Origin: Anaerohalosphaeraceae bacterium
GTDB lineage: Bacteria > Planctomycetota > Phycisphaerae > Sedimentisphaerales > Anaerohalosphaeraceae
DNA: 37,448 nucleotides
Assembly: GCA_037479115.1 (NCBI GenBank)
Contig: JBBFLK010000006.1
Coordinates: 102,477-139,924 of the forward strand
Direction: 5' to 3'
Part shown: piece by piece, positions 9,742-18,171 of the stretch
How the letters are laid out: each line of letters opens with the position of its first letter
Numbering within the stretch: the stretch's first letter is position 1
Position numbers and translations under genes: made by a program
The notes under the pieces: generated by a model
The model's input: only the letters and a program-made list of their open reading frames with translations
The model's database searches: none
Told to the model about the DNA's origin: nothing

Positions 9742-9768
9742 AAAAAGAAGGATTTTTATCCCTTTTTC
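9742..9768 (+). terminator. possible terminator after the lipoprotein gene
   Basis: GGAT/ATCC (9750-9753, 9758-9761) extended by AAAAAG/CTTTTT (9742-9747, 9762-9767) with a 2-base bulge. The stem is imperfect, but the T-run is at the correct side. Confidence 0.4.
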
Positions 9769-9840
9769 TGCTCGAACATCGGAAAGGCACAGTCCGTGAA
9801 AAAGGGACTTCTATTTTTATGAACCCAAAAAGAGCGGGAT

Positions 9841-9868
9841 TTAACATTCAGAAACACATAAATAATAT
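9841..9868 (+). promoter_or_regulatory. weak candidate promoter of the EPS operon
   Basis: TTAACA (9841-9846), 16 bases, TAATAT (9863-9868). A second candidate, TTGAAT-N16-TAGGAT, lies at 9912-9939. Neither is strong. Some promoter must lie between 9726 and 10010 if the operon is transcribed separately. Confidence 0.25.
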
Positions 9869-10010
9869 GCCGACAAAGGTTTTATGACCGATATATCACT
9901 GAAGAGAGCCTTTGAATCAACCGATAGGAGAGATAGGATACCATAAAGCCAGATATTAAAGCAGTTGTGTGTCTGGACTGTCTTTTTTAATCTTACTTGT
10001 GAGTGGGAAA

Positions 10011-11579
10011 ATGAAAAAAATAACCTTTTTAACGAACCTGGCAAACGTTCTGGTCCTTTGTTTTCTCTTCGGATGCTACAACGACCCATTAGACCCTACA
10101 CAAATTGGACGCTTTGAACCGACTCCGAAGGTGAACGTCATCTTAAACACGCTGGGAGTTGCGGAAGAACCGAGTCCCGCCTATGAAGGCGCTGAGGACC
10201 CCAGACCGGAAGACCTGATTGACTTCCAGACAGACTACGTCTTTGGTCCAGGGGATGTGGTTCAAATCAGCATCTTCGAACTTTATCAGGAAGGCCAATT
10301 ATTTACGAATAACTATGTCGTCACGGAAACAGGCCGCATATCGATACCGGATGTCGGCCTCGTTCAGGCGGCCGGCCTGACAGAACCTCAACTGGAACAG
10401 GAAATCCGGGATATATTGTCCCCCAATATCCTGAAAAATCCCTCTGTTACAGTCAGCTTAATCAACTCACAAAAACAGTATTTTTCCATTGTCGGACAGG
10501 GATTGGGCACGTCCGGCCGTTTTCCGCTTCCTCGTTATACCTTCCGCCTGACCGATGCAATCGCTCTGACCGGAAGCATTGCTGAATTCAACCTCAGCTA
10601 CATTTATGTCTCCCGTGACGTACCGGCTGAACAGTCGGAATTTCTTCCCATTAATCCGATAGAAACTGAAAAGCCGGCGGAATCCGCCCCACCTGCTTTA
10701 CCGCCGGACCCTTCCGGAGTGCATGAAAAAACGCTCCTTGAAATCATCACTCCGGCTGAAACAGCCGCAAAACGCTCCGGCATTCTGATTGCCTCCGCTG
10801 AAATGGCCACGCGGGATGAGCTGGAAGCGCTGGCTTTTCCAGAAGGCTTCGAACCGCCTACTCCCAAATCGATCCAGTCTGAGCAGCCCTTCCAGGAGGC
10901 GGCTCCCATTGAACCGGAACCGATTGAATGGGTATATGAAAACGGAAAATGGATTCCCAAAGTGCGGTCCGCCGTTCCGCTCGCCAAGCAAACGACGCCT
11001 TCGCCTGCCGGCCAGCCCAGACAAGTTCCTCAGGAACCGCTGCCGGAAGGATTCGGCGCCAGAGATATCGGGAAAACAAAAACAACGACTCGTGTTATCC
11101 GGATTCCGGTTGACCGCCTTTTGGCCGGAGACCCCCGCTATAATATTGTGATTCGTCCGGGAGACAGAATTACCGTCCCGCTGGACATCATCGGAGAATT
11201 CTGGATTTTAGGGAATGTGAATGCCCAGGGTCCCTTCCCATTGACCGGAAGACCCATCACACTCAAACAGGCTATCGCCACTGCCGGCGGACTGAACCAG
11301 ATTGCTTATCCCCAGAAAGTAGAGGTAATTCGTCGTCTTGGTAAAAATCCTTCCGGTCTGACTCAGGAACAAATTGTGCTGGTGGACCTCAAAAAAATTG
11401 CCAAAGGTCTTCAGCCGGATTTCTTTATCAAACCCTATGACCTCATTAACGTAGGAACACACGGAAGCAGCCGATATCTGGCTGTGCTGCGGAATGCCTT
11501 CCGTGCTACCTACGGCTTCGGGCTTGTCTATGACAGGAATTTTGCCAACGAAGATTTTGAAGATATCTGGACCTGGTAA
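10011..11579 (+). CDS. Wza-type polysaccharide export lipoprotein
   Basis: 522 aa. Lipoprotein signal with lipobox L19-F20-G21-C22. The polysaccharide-export domain (about 75-150) starts with YVFGPGDVVQISIFEL and contains GRISIPDVGLVQAAGLTEPQLE. SLBB-type beta-grasp segments follow at about 155-200 and again at about 380-455 (EFWILGNVNAQGPFPL, TLKQAIATAGGLNQIA). Between them is an unusual insert of roughly 160 residues, rich in Pro, Glu and Ala. These proteins form the outer-membrane/periplasmic channel for exopolysaccharide. The ATG at 10011 was preferred over the in-frame GTG at 9969 because it gives a standard MKK...LFGC signal. First gene of the operon; the exosortase gene begins 18 bases after its stop. 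Confidence 0.92.
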   Translation: MKKITFLTNLANVLVLCFLFGCYNDPLDPTQIGRFEPTPKVNVILNTLGVAEEPSPAYEGAEDPRPEDLIDFQTDYVFGPGDVVQISIFELYQEGQLFTNNYVVTETGRISIPDVGLVQAAGLTEPQLEQEIRDILSPNILKNPSVTVSLINSQKQYFSIVGQGLGTSGRFPLPRYTFRLTDAIALTGSIAEFNLSYIYVSRDVPAEQSEFLPINPIETEKPAESAPPALPPDPSGVHEKTLLEIITPAETAAKRSGILIASAEMATRDELEALAFPEGFEPPTPKSIQSEQPFQEAAPIEPEPIEWVYENGKWIPKVRSAVPLAKQTTPSPAGQPRQVPQEPLPEGFGARDIGKTKTTTRVIRIPVDRLLAGDPRYNIVIRPGDRITVPLDIIGEFWILGNVNAQGPFPLTGRPITLKQAIATAGGLNQIAYPQKVEVIRRLGKNPSGLTQEQIVLVDLKKIAKGLQPDFFIKPYDLINVGTHGSSRYLAVLRNAFRATYGFGLVYDRNFANEDFEDIWTW

Positions 11580-11597
11580 CCGAACGGAACGAACTTC

Positions 11598-12593
11598 ATG
11601 AGCCAATCGCAGTCGGCAAAAGAAGTATCCGCCATTGCCTCACAAGCCTCCAGTCCCTCCTGGAATCAGGTTCCGGTTGGAGTGTATGTGCAGATTGGAG
11701 CGGTTGCGCTGCTGTTTTATGCGTTTTTTTATGAGGAAATCCATCGTCTGGTCTGGCAGTGGACAGACCCCAGCTGGTCGCACGGCTTTCTGATTCCCCT
11801 GTTCAGCCTTTACCTTCTGAATCGACGCAAAGCAGAGGTTCTTCAGACACCGGCAAAACCTAGTCTGCTTTTCGGGACGGTCGGACTGCTTGCCTCCCTG
11901 CTGCTGTATGTCCTGAATATAGTCGTGCTGAAATTCGGCTACGGTCGTCCTCTGCTGATGCTCACGGCCTTGGCTTCGATTGTCCTGCTGCTGGGCGGCT
12001 GGCCCCTGTTTCGGCATCTGTGGCTTCCTGTTTTTTACCTGTACTTTGCCATCCCCCTGCCGGCCGACATTTATACGCGAATCTCCAGACCCCTGCGTCT
12101 GCTTGCTTCGCATGTTTCCACGATGATTCTCAATCTGATTCCCGGTTTGGAAGCCGTCGCTCAAGGGGTCACAATTGAAGTGGAATACAAAGGCGTTCCG
12201 CTCGAACCGGCCCTGGATGTGGCAGAAGCCTGCAGCGGCATGCGTCTGCTGTGGGCTTTTGTGGCCCTGAGTGTTCTGATGGCTTATCTGCATAAACGGC
12301 CGGGCTGGCAGAAAATCATTCTTCTTCTGAGCACGATTCCGATTGCGATTATCTGCAATGTCATCCGCGTGACTGTGACAGGTTTGATTTATATCTTCGG
12401 CGACCCCCGCTATGCCCAGGGCGTTTATCACGACCTGCTTGGAATGATGATGATTTTTGTGGCCTTTTTCTTTTATTGGGGTCTTGCCTGGCTGATGGAG
12501 AATCTCTTTGTCGATGAAACCCAAACCGCCCCGTCCGTCATCATCCGAAGACAGCCCTCTCAATCCTCCGGCGGAGAAGGAGGTGCCTCGTGA
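11598..12593 (+). CDS. xrt: exosortase (EpsH/Xrt family)
   Basis: 331 aa integral membrane protein with about eight hydrophobic segments. The family's active-site pattern is present: Cys212 in AEACSGMRLL, Arg257 in CNVIRVT and His278 in YHDLLGM. Exosortases are membrane transpeptidases thought to process C-terminal sorting signals (PEP-CTERM-like) of exported proteins, and their genes usually lie in EPS loci as here. The sub-family cannot be fixed from sequence alone. The 20-odd residues after the last membrane segment are polar, and their coding region contains the ribosome site of the next gene. No protein with an obvious matching sorting signal is encoded in the window. Confidence 0.93.
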   Translation: MSQSQSAKEVSAIASQASSPSWNQVPVGVYVQIGAVALLFYAFFYEEIHRLVWQWTDPSWSHGFLIPLFSLYLLNRRKAEVLQTPAKPSLLFGTVGLLASLLLYVLNIVVLKFGYGRPLLMLTALASIVLLLGGWPLFRHLWLPVFYLYFAIPLPADIYTRISRPLRLLASHVSTMILNLIPGLEAVAQGVTIEVEYKGVPLEPALDVAEACSGMRLLWAFVALSVLMAYLHKRPGWQKIILLLSTIPIAIICNVIRVTVTGLIYIFGDPRYAQGVYHDLLGMMMIFVAFFFYWGLAWLMENLFVDETQTAPSVIIRRQPSQSSGGEGGAS

Positions 12594-13405
12594 AAGACGC
12601 TCTGCGCCTTTTGAAAACCCCTTCGTTTCTCCTTTGTGCAGGGATTTTGGCGGCGGCCTCCGCCTCCAAAGAATTCACCATTCGTCAGATGGGCATTCAC
12701 TTTTCCAAACTGCCGATTCCCCTGAAGGCCTCTCTGGAAAAACTGGATGAGACCAAACTTGCCCCCTACGCGGTTGTCCGGAAAAACCGCATTACCAATC
12801 GGGATGTTCTGGACAGTCTGGGAACAGAAGAGTATCTGCAGTGGGAGCTGGAGGATAAAGAGATGCCGGCGGACAGCCCACTGCGGTTCTGCTCTCTGTT
12901 TATCACCTATTATACAGGCAATCCGGATATGGTCCCGCATGTTCCGGATGAATGTTATGTCGGAGGCGGCAATCGAAAACTGGGCGACGAAATCCTCGAA
13001 GTGGCCATCGACAAAACATTCTGGCCGGATGCGATGCGGGCGAAGGTTCCGGACGCGATTCGGTTTCAGTCCATTCTGTTCAGCCAGATCTCCCGCGGCC
13101 CGATGCCGACAGAAAAAGAGCTGCGGGTTCAATACTTTTTCAAAACCAACGGCAAATACGCCTCCAGCCGAACCGAAACCCGGGCCATTCTCGGGGGCAA
13201 TTTCTTCAGCCGTTACTCTTACTTTTGCAAAGTTGAATGGAAATTTTACGGGATAGGCTTTTCAGAAATCCTCTATCCGGATAAAAAACAGGTGCTGGAA
13301 GGCAGCCGAAAACTGCTCTCGGTGCTGCTGCCGATTCTGGAAGCCGACCATTGGCCGGATTGGGACAAAGCCAATCAGAAATCAACCCAGGTTTCTTTAG
13401 AATGA
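12590..13405 (+). CDS. epsI: EpsI-like exosortase-associated protein
   Basis: 271 aa. One N-terminal hydrophobic segment (about 11-26) followed by an extracytoplasmic domain. The motif H-V-P-D-E-C-Y-V-G-G-G (about residues 115-125) corresponds to the HxPxxC signature of the EpsI/DUF3485 family, in which Cys and His are thought to matter for function with exosortase. It starts at a GTG that overlaps the exosortase stop (GTGA, 12590-12593), directly after the very good ribosome site AAGGAGG, so translation is probably coupled. In several other bacteria this domain is fused to the exosortase. Here it is separate and longer than the bare domain. The biochemical role is not established in the family. 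Confidence 0.82.
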   Translation: MKDALRLLKTPSFLLCAGILAAASASKEFTIRQMGIHFSKLPIPLKASLEKLDETKLAPYAVVRKNRITNRDVLDSLGTEEYLQWELEDKEMPADSPLRFCSLFITYYTGNPDMVPHVPDECYVGGGNRKLGDEILEVAIDKTFWPDAMRAKVPDAIRFQSILFSQISRGPMPTEKELRVQYFFKTNGKYASSRTETRAILGGNFFSRYSYFCKVEWKFYGIGFSEILYPDKKQVLEGSRKLLSVLLPILEADHWPDWDKANQKSTQVSLE

Positions 13406-13419
13406 ACGGATAAACGAAT

Positions 13420-16400
13420 ATGGCTAAAAAACTCAACAAAAAAGTGGTGATTATCCTGCTGATTCTGGCAGGCGCTGGCGCCCTGGCCGCTGCCGGCGCC
13501 GGATTTTATGTGCTTCGGACCCGAGACCCCCAGTATTGTCTGCACAAAGCCGAAGAGGCGCTGGCAAACAATGATTACAAAACCGCTGAACGGTTTTTCG
13601 GCCGGGCCTGCGCTGTTGCCAAGACCACTCGGGAAAAAATTGACAACTATTTCCGATACGCCGAATTTCAGCTGATACAAAACGAATATCATGAAGCCGA
13701 CTGGGGCAAGGCCCTCGGATGCTGGAACCAAATTCTGCGGCTGGACCCGAAAAACGAGACCGCGACACGCAAACTTTTTGACTATTTTTATGAAGTGGCG
13801 GACCTCGGCAATCCCCAGGCATGGAAGCAGGTGCAGGATTACGCCCGCGACCTTCTGAAAATCCTTCAGGAGGCCCAAAAACCGGTTGACTCGAAAGTCC
13901 TGCTGGCCCACGGCCGGGCCGCCCTTGAACTGGCTCGGCTCGGAGCTGTCAGCAATCGGCTGGAGCTGATTCAGAAGGCGGCGGCGGATTTTCAGAAATA
14001 CATCGAACTGAATCCTGCCGACTCGAAGGGCTATGAGTACCTGGCAGAGTCCACACTCGTGCGGGGCCTCATTGAAGCGTCACAGGGCAATCTTCAGGCC
14101 CGAGACACCGCCCGAAAAGAAGCGGAAACGATATTGAACCAGGGCATCGAATCCAGCAGCGATCTGCCTGCGGCCTGGGCGGCCAAAATCAACTTTGAAC
14201 TGGAAACCCTCACCGACCCGAACCGTCTGGTTGAGATTCGTCGGCAGATTGAGACTCTCATTGAAACCCTTCCGCCGCGGGATGTGCTCTACACAACCCT
14301 GTCGAATGCCTACGAGCGGACGGGGAATCTCAGCCGTTCGGAAGAACTGATGCGGGCTTCGGCGGCCATGCGTCAGGCCGTTGCGCTGGAGCCGCAGAAC
14401 ATTCGTCATCTCCTCCGTCTGGCAGCCCTCCTCCACCGTCAGGGAACCATTCAGAAAAAACCAGCTCTGATTGAAGAAGCCCTCCAGATTGCGGAAAATG
14501 CACTGCGGCTTCCGGACGCACAGGAACAAACCGGCCCCCGTCAGTCCTATGCTCGGGGCAATCAATACGCTCTGCACTCCTTTATTGCTCAGATTCATAT
14601 CGAAACCATTCTGGAGGGAAAGCGGGCCGGGCGCTCCATTGAGGAATTTAAATCCCAAATGGACCGTGTGAAAACCGCCGTGGACCGAATGACCCAGCTG
14701 CTCGGGTCTGCCGAAAACCCGGTGATTCAAAAATGGCATGGACTGCTTGCCCTCGCCGAAGGGCAGCCGGATAAAGCCGTCCGTCAGCTGTACAAAGCCT
14801 ATGAGCAGGCCAAAGCCCTCGATACTCCGAACGAACCGTCGCAAATCGACTCCTACCTGTGCTATGTTCTGGCCCTCGAAATGGGCGACCAGAATGTCTT
14901 TGGAATGCATAAGGAATTTCTGGAAAAGGCCCTCTTCAACCGCAACAGCATAGCTGCCTGGAAGCCGGAAGCGCTGATCGACTATGCCAAAATCCTCATG
15001 GTCGCCCGAAGCTATCCTCAGGCCGTGATGATGATTCGAACCTATGAAAACAGCTACGGGAGCACACCGGAAACAGAGCATCTTCGGCTGCAGGCCCTGA
15101 TTGAAGCAGGCTTTCTGGAAGAAGCGGAAAAGGCCCTGGCTTCGCTGAATCCGGACGACCCGAAAACCCTCTCTTTGCGGCTGCAGCTGGTAAACCGCAA
15201 AATCCTTTCTGCATCAGCCGCAGCACCCGGTGAAGAAGAAACTCCCCTCTCCCCGGAAAAAAGACGGCAGCTGAACACCCTTTATGAAGAACAATTTGCT
15301 CTCTTTTCCAAACTGCTGTCGCTGGCGCCGGAGCAAACAGACAGTACGATGCTGCTGTCCGCCTGCCACCGGCTGATACGAGACAAAGAAATTGAAAAAG
15401 CCAGGGTTCTTGTGGACACCTATCGGCGGCATCGGCCGAATGAGCCGGCTTTTGCCGTTCTCCAGAAACAGCTCACTCAGCCGGACCCGATGGCCATTCC
15501 CTCCGACCTGCTGTCTCAGATGACCGAAGAAGCTCTCTTTTCGCTCACAGACGCCCGTACGCGTCTGGTTGCGCTGGCCCAGTTTTATGCTTCGGCCAAC
15601 CGCCCGGAGAAAGCCCTGGACGCCTATCGCCGGGCCTATGAGCAGTTCCCGGATGACCCGGAAATCGTCAACGCCTACTATGAAACACTGCTTGGACAAA
15701 AAGCCCTGGATGAAGCGGAAAAAATCCTGCAGCAGGCCCGGCAGAAAAACCTGGACGGCTGCGGAGGCAGTTTCTACGCCGCACAGATGGCGATGATACG
15801 GGACAATCCTGACGCGGCCCTGCGTCTTCTGGATGAATCCCTGACGTATCGGCCGCTGCTGCCGCAGGCCTGGCTGCTCAAAAGCCGCATCTTTCTGCAG
15901 CAAAACAAGTTAGAAGACTCTGTGAATGCCGCCCAAACCGCTGCACGAATGAACCCCGTCAGCCCGGAAATTATTCTGCATTACGCTTCGGTCCTGCAGG
16001 AACGGAACGCCCGGCTGGGCGCCAAAGTCACCGCCGAACAGGCGGAAGAAGCAGAACGAATGCTGCTCTTTGCCATGATGCTCAATCCGGGCAACCGGAA
16101 TCTGCAAAGCTATTACGCCGAAATCACCTTTGACAAGAATCCGGAACGCTCGCTGGCCATGCGGCAGCAGCTCTTTAAAAGCAATCCCACGGTTTCGAAC
16201 GCTGTCCTGCTGGGCAATATGGCAATGCGGATGGCGGAACGCGAACGGGATGCCGCCAAAAAGCAGGGCCTTCAGCAGCTGGCCGGCGGGGCCTATCAAA
16301 AGGCTCTGGAGCTGGACCCGAATAACGAAGGAGTACTTAATACCTTTGCCGAATACCTGCGTCAGACCGGACGTTCTTCAGAAGCTGAAACGCTTCTGAG

Positions 16401-18135
16401 CGGCCAGGCCAATGTGCTCTGGCGTTTTTATCTGCGGGATGGCCAGTTTGAAAAGGCAGAGGCCATCTTAAATAATCTGCTTCAACAGAACCCGTCGGAC
16501 AAAGAGGCCCTGCAGGGATTGATTCTGGTTGCCCAAGGCAAAGGCGACCGTGCCGCCGTTCGACGCCATCTGGATACTCTGCTGTCACTGGCCTCCACAG
16601 CCGATGAAGAATTGTGGGTCCTGCAGCGGTATCTCGAATTGGAATTGACCGACCAGATTGAAAAGCGTATCGCCAGTTTTCGGGAACGCTATCCGAACAA
16701 TACGCAGGTCCTTTTGCTGGATGCGTGGTTCCGCCTCAGCCGCGGCCAGCTTTCGGAATCCCTGTCCAAACTGAATGAGTTCCTGGCGGTTCAGCCCGAA
16801 CACGCCGGAGCCTGGCGTCTGCGCGGCCGGGTGTATCGGCTGATGGGAGATTATCCAAAAGCCATCGAATCTCTTTTGAAAAGCAAAACCATTGAAGTCA
16901 GCGCCGCCGCCCGGATTGAACTGGCCAACGTCTATCTGGAAAGCGGCCAGATGGAGGCGGCGATCGGAGAGCTGCGAAGCGGACTCAATGACCCCCAGGC
17001 CCCGATACAGCTGCGGTCAATGCTGGAAAATATCTACGAACAGCGCAAACGCACCGCGGACCTGAGGCGATTCTATCAGGAAACCCTTGACAAATATCCG
17101 GACAATGTGTACTGGCATTTCCGGGCGGGAAAATTCTATCTGGAACAAAAGGATTTGGTCACGGCCGAACAGCTGCTGGCCAAGGCCTGGGAATTGAGCC
17201 GCCAAAACGGCCCGGGCGACAGCCGAACTCTCGATTACTACCTCGAAAGCCTCCTGCAAAGCAAAAACTACAACAAGCTGCTGGCGTTTGCCGCAGAGAA
17301 TATTGACTCGCCGCACGCCGCTATTCTGTACACCTATGTGGCACAGACCCATGCTGAACTGGGGCAGAAGGACAAGGCGATTCAGAATTTCTTCCTGGCC
17401 CTCGACAAAGCCGGCACCGACATCGACCTGATGAACGGCATCGTAGCCGTAATTGTCGAAAAAACCGGACCGGACACGGTTGCGCAGTGGTGCGCCCAGA
17501 AACTCCGTGAGAATCCCAAGTCTCTGCAAGGCCTCTTCGGGGCGGTGAGTTTGTACACGCAGACAGGCCAGTACAATCAGGCTCTTCAATCCATCGATGC
17601 CTGCCTCGAACAGCTGGACCCCGGACGCATGGAATGGCTGCTGCTGTCCATGCGAAAAGCCAACATCTACACCATGGCTTATGCTCAGACGGCTGACGAA
17701 CAGTACATGCAGCAGGCAATGTCTTTGATGGAAAAACTGCTTGAACGGATGCCCAACAACCAGACGGTCCTGAACAATCTGGCCTATATGCTGGCCGACA
17801 ACAACCAGCAGCTCGAAAAAGCACTGGAGTACTCCCGCCGGGCCTGCCAGATTGATATGAGCAATCCGATCTATCTGGATACCTATGCCTATATCCTGTG
17901 CCTGCTGGGACGCTATGAAGAGGCCCGCCAGGCCCTGCTTCGCGCCATTCAGCTGCACGAAGCCCGCAACGAGCCGATTCCATGGGAGGTTCACAAACAT
18001 ATCGGAATGGCTCAGGAGGGCTTGGGCCGAAAATCCGAGGCTCTTGCAGCCTATCGGAAATCCCTCGATGCACCGGGAATTCCAACCAAAGAAAAAGAAT
18101 CCATCGAAAAGAAAATTCAGGAGTTGAGTTTGTAA
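13420..18135 (+). CDS. giant membrane-anchored TPR protein of the EPS/exosortase operon
   Basis: 1571 aa. A short basic N-terminus is followed by one membrane segment (about 9-31, VVIILLILAGAGALAAAG). Almost all the rest consists of tetratricopeptide repeats, recognisable by recurring A-x3-Y/F...A-x7-P patterns (for example EKALDAYRRAYEQFPDDPEI, AIESLLKSK, ALEYSRRACQIDMSNPIYLDTYAYI). It is predicted to stand in the periplasm as a long superhelical scaffold. Large TPR proteins are common in PEP-CTERM/exosortase loci (PrsT-like), where they may organise the export machinery. The last repeats resemble those of PEP-CTERM TPR proteins. It lies 14 bases after epsI and 36 bases before the kinase gene. 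No catalytic domain seen. Confidence 0.88.
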   Translation: MAKKLNKKVVIILLILAGAGALAAAGAGFYVLRTRDPQYCLHKAEEALANNDYKTAERFFGRACAVAKTTREKIDNYFRYAEFQLIQNEYHEADWGKALGCWNQILRLDPKNETATRKLFDYFYEVADLGNPQAWKQVQDYARDLLKILQEAQKPVDSKVLLAHGRAALELARLGAVSNRLELIQKAAADFQKYIELNPADSKGYEYLAESTLVRGLIEASQGNLQARDTARKEAETILNQGIESSSDLPAAWAAKINFELETLTDPNRLVEIRRQIETLIETLPPRDVLYTTLSNAYERTGNLSRSEELMRASAAMRQAVALEPQNIRHLLRLAALLHRQGTIQKKPALIEEALQIAENALRLPDAQEQTGPRQSYARGNQYALHSFIAQIHIETILEGKRAGRSIEEFKSQMDRVKTAVDRMTQLLGSAENPVIQKWHGLLALAEGQPDKAVRQLYKAYEQAKALDTPNEPSQIDSYLCYVLALEMGDQNVFGMHKEFLEKALFNRNSIAAWKPEALIDYAKILMVARSYPQAVMMIRTYENSYGSTPETEHLRLQALIEAGFLEEAEKALASLNPDDPKTLSLRLQLVNRKILSASAAAPGEEETPLSPEKRRQLNTLYEEQFALFSKLLSLAPEQTDSTMLLSACHRLIRDKEIEKARVLVDTYRRHRPNEPAFAVLQKQLTQPDPMAIPSDLLSQMTEEALFSLTDARTRLVALAQFYASANRPEKALDAYRRAYEQFPDDPEIVNAYYETLLGQKALDEAEKILQQARQKNLDGCGGSFYAAQMAMIRDNPDAALRLLDESLTYRPLLPQAWLLKSRIFLQQNKLEDSVNAAQTAARMNPVSPEIILHYASVLQERNARLGAKVTAEQAEEAERMLLFAMMLNPGNRNLQSYYAEITFDKNPERSLAMRQQLFKSNPTVSNAVLLGNMAMRMAERERDAAKKQGLQQLAGGAYQKALELDPNNEGVLNTFAEYLRQTGRSSEAETLLSGQANVLWRFYLRDGQFEKAEAILNNLLQQNPSDKEALQGLILVAQGKGDRAAVRRHLDTLLSLASTADEELWVLQRYLELELTDQIEKRIASFRERYPNNTQVLLLDAWFRLSRGQLSESLSKLNEFLAVQPEHAGAWRLRGRVYRLMGDYPKAIESLLKSKTIEVSAAARIELANVYLESGQMEAAIGELRSGLNDPQAPIQLRSMLENIYEQRKRTADLRRFYQETLDKYPDNVYWHFRAGKFYLEQKDLVTAEQLLAKAWELSRQNGPGDSRTLDYYLESLLQSKNYNKLLAFAAENIDSPHAAILYTYVAQTHAELGQKDKAIQNFFLALDKAGTDIDLMNGIVAVIVEKTGPDTVAQWCAQKLRENPKSLQGLFGAVSLYTQTGQYNQALQSIDACLEQLDPGRMEWLLLSMRKANIYTMAYAQTADEQYMQQAMSLMEKLLERMPNNQTVLNNLAYMLADNNQQLEKALEYSRRACQIDMSNPIYLDTYAYILCLLGRYEEARQALLRAIQLHEARNEPIPWEVHKHIGMAQEGLGRKSEALAAYRKSLDAPGIPTKEKESIEKKIQELSL

Positions 18136-18171
18136 ATTCTGTAATGACGTCCTTTTCAGTGGGAGCATGAT

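Noticed and set aside
9786-9800. Sigma-54 promoter (GGCAC...) before the EPS operon
   Set aside because: The -12 GC is missing at the required spacing from the -24 GG.
9771-9990. Possible structured leader (c-di-GMP riboswitch or attenuator) before the EPS operon: AGTCC/GGACT hairpin at 9791-9809 and a distant ACAGTCC/GGACTGT match at 9789-9795 and 9975-9981
   Set aside because: It lacks the conserved core of GEMM-type riboswitches, and 7-base complementary pairs are expected by chance in 285 bases.
9969-10010. GTG start extending the export lipoprotein by 14 residues
   Set aside because: It would put a second hydrophobic stretch before a standard lipoprotein signal. The ATG at 10011 gives a proper MKK...LFGC signal.
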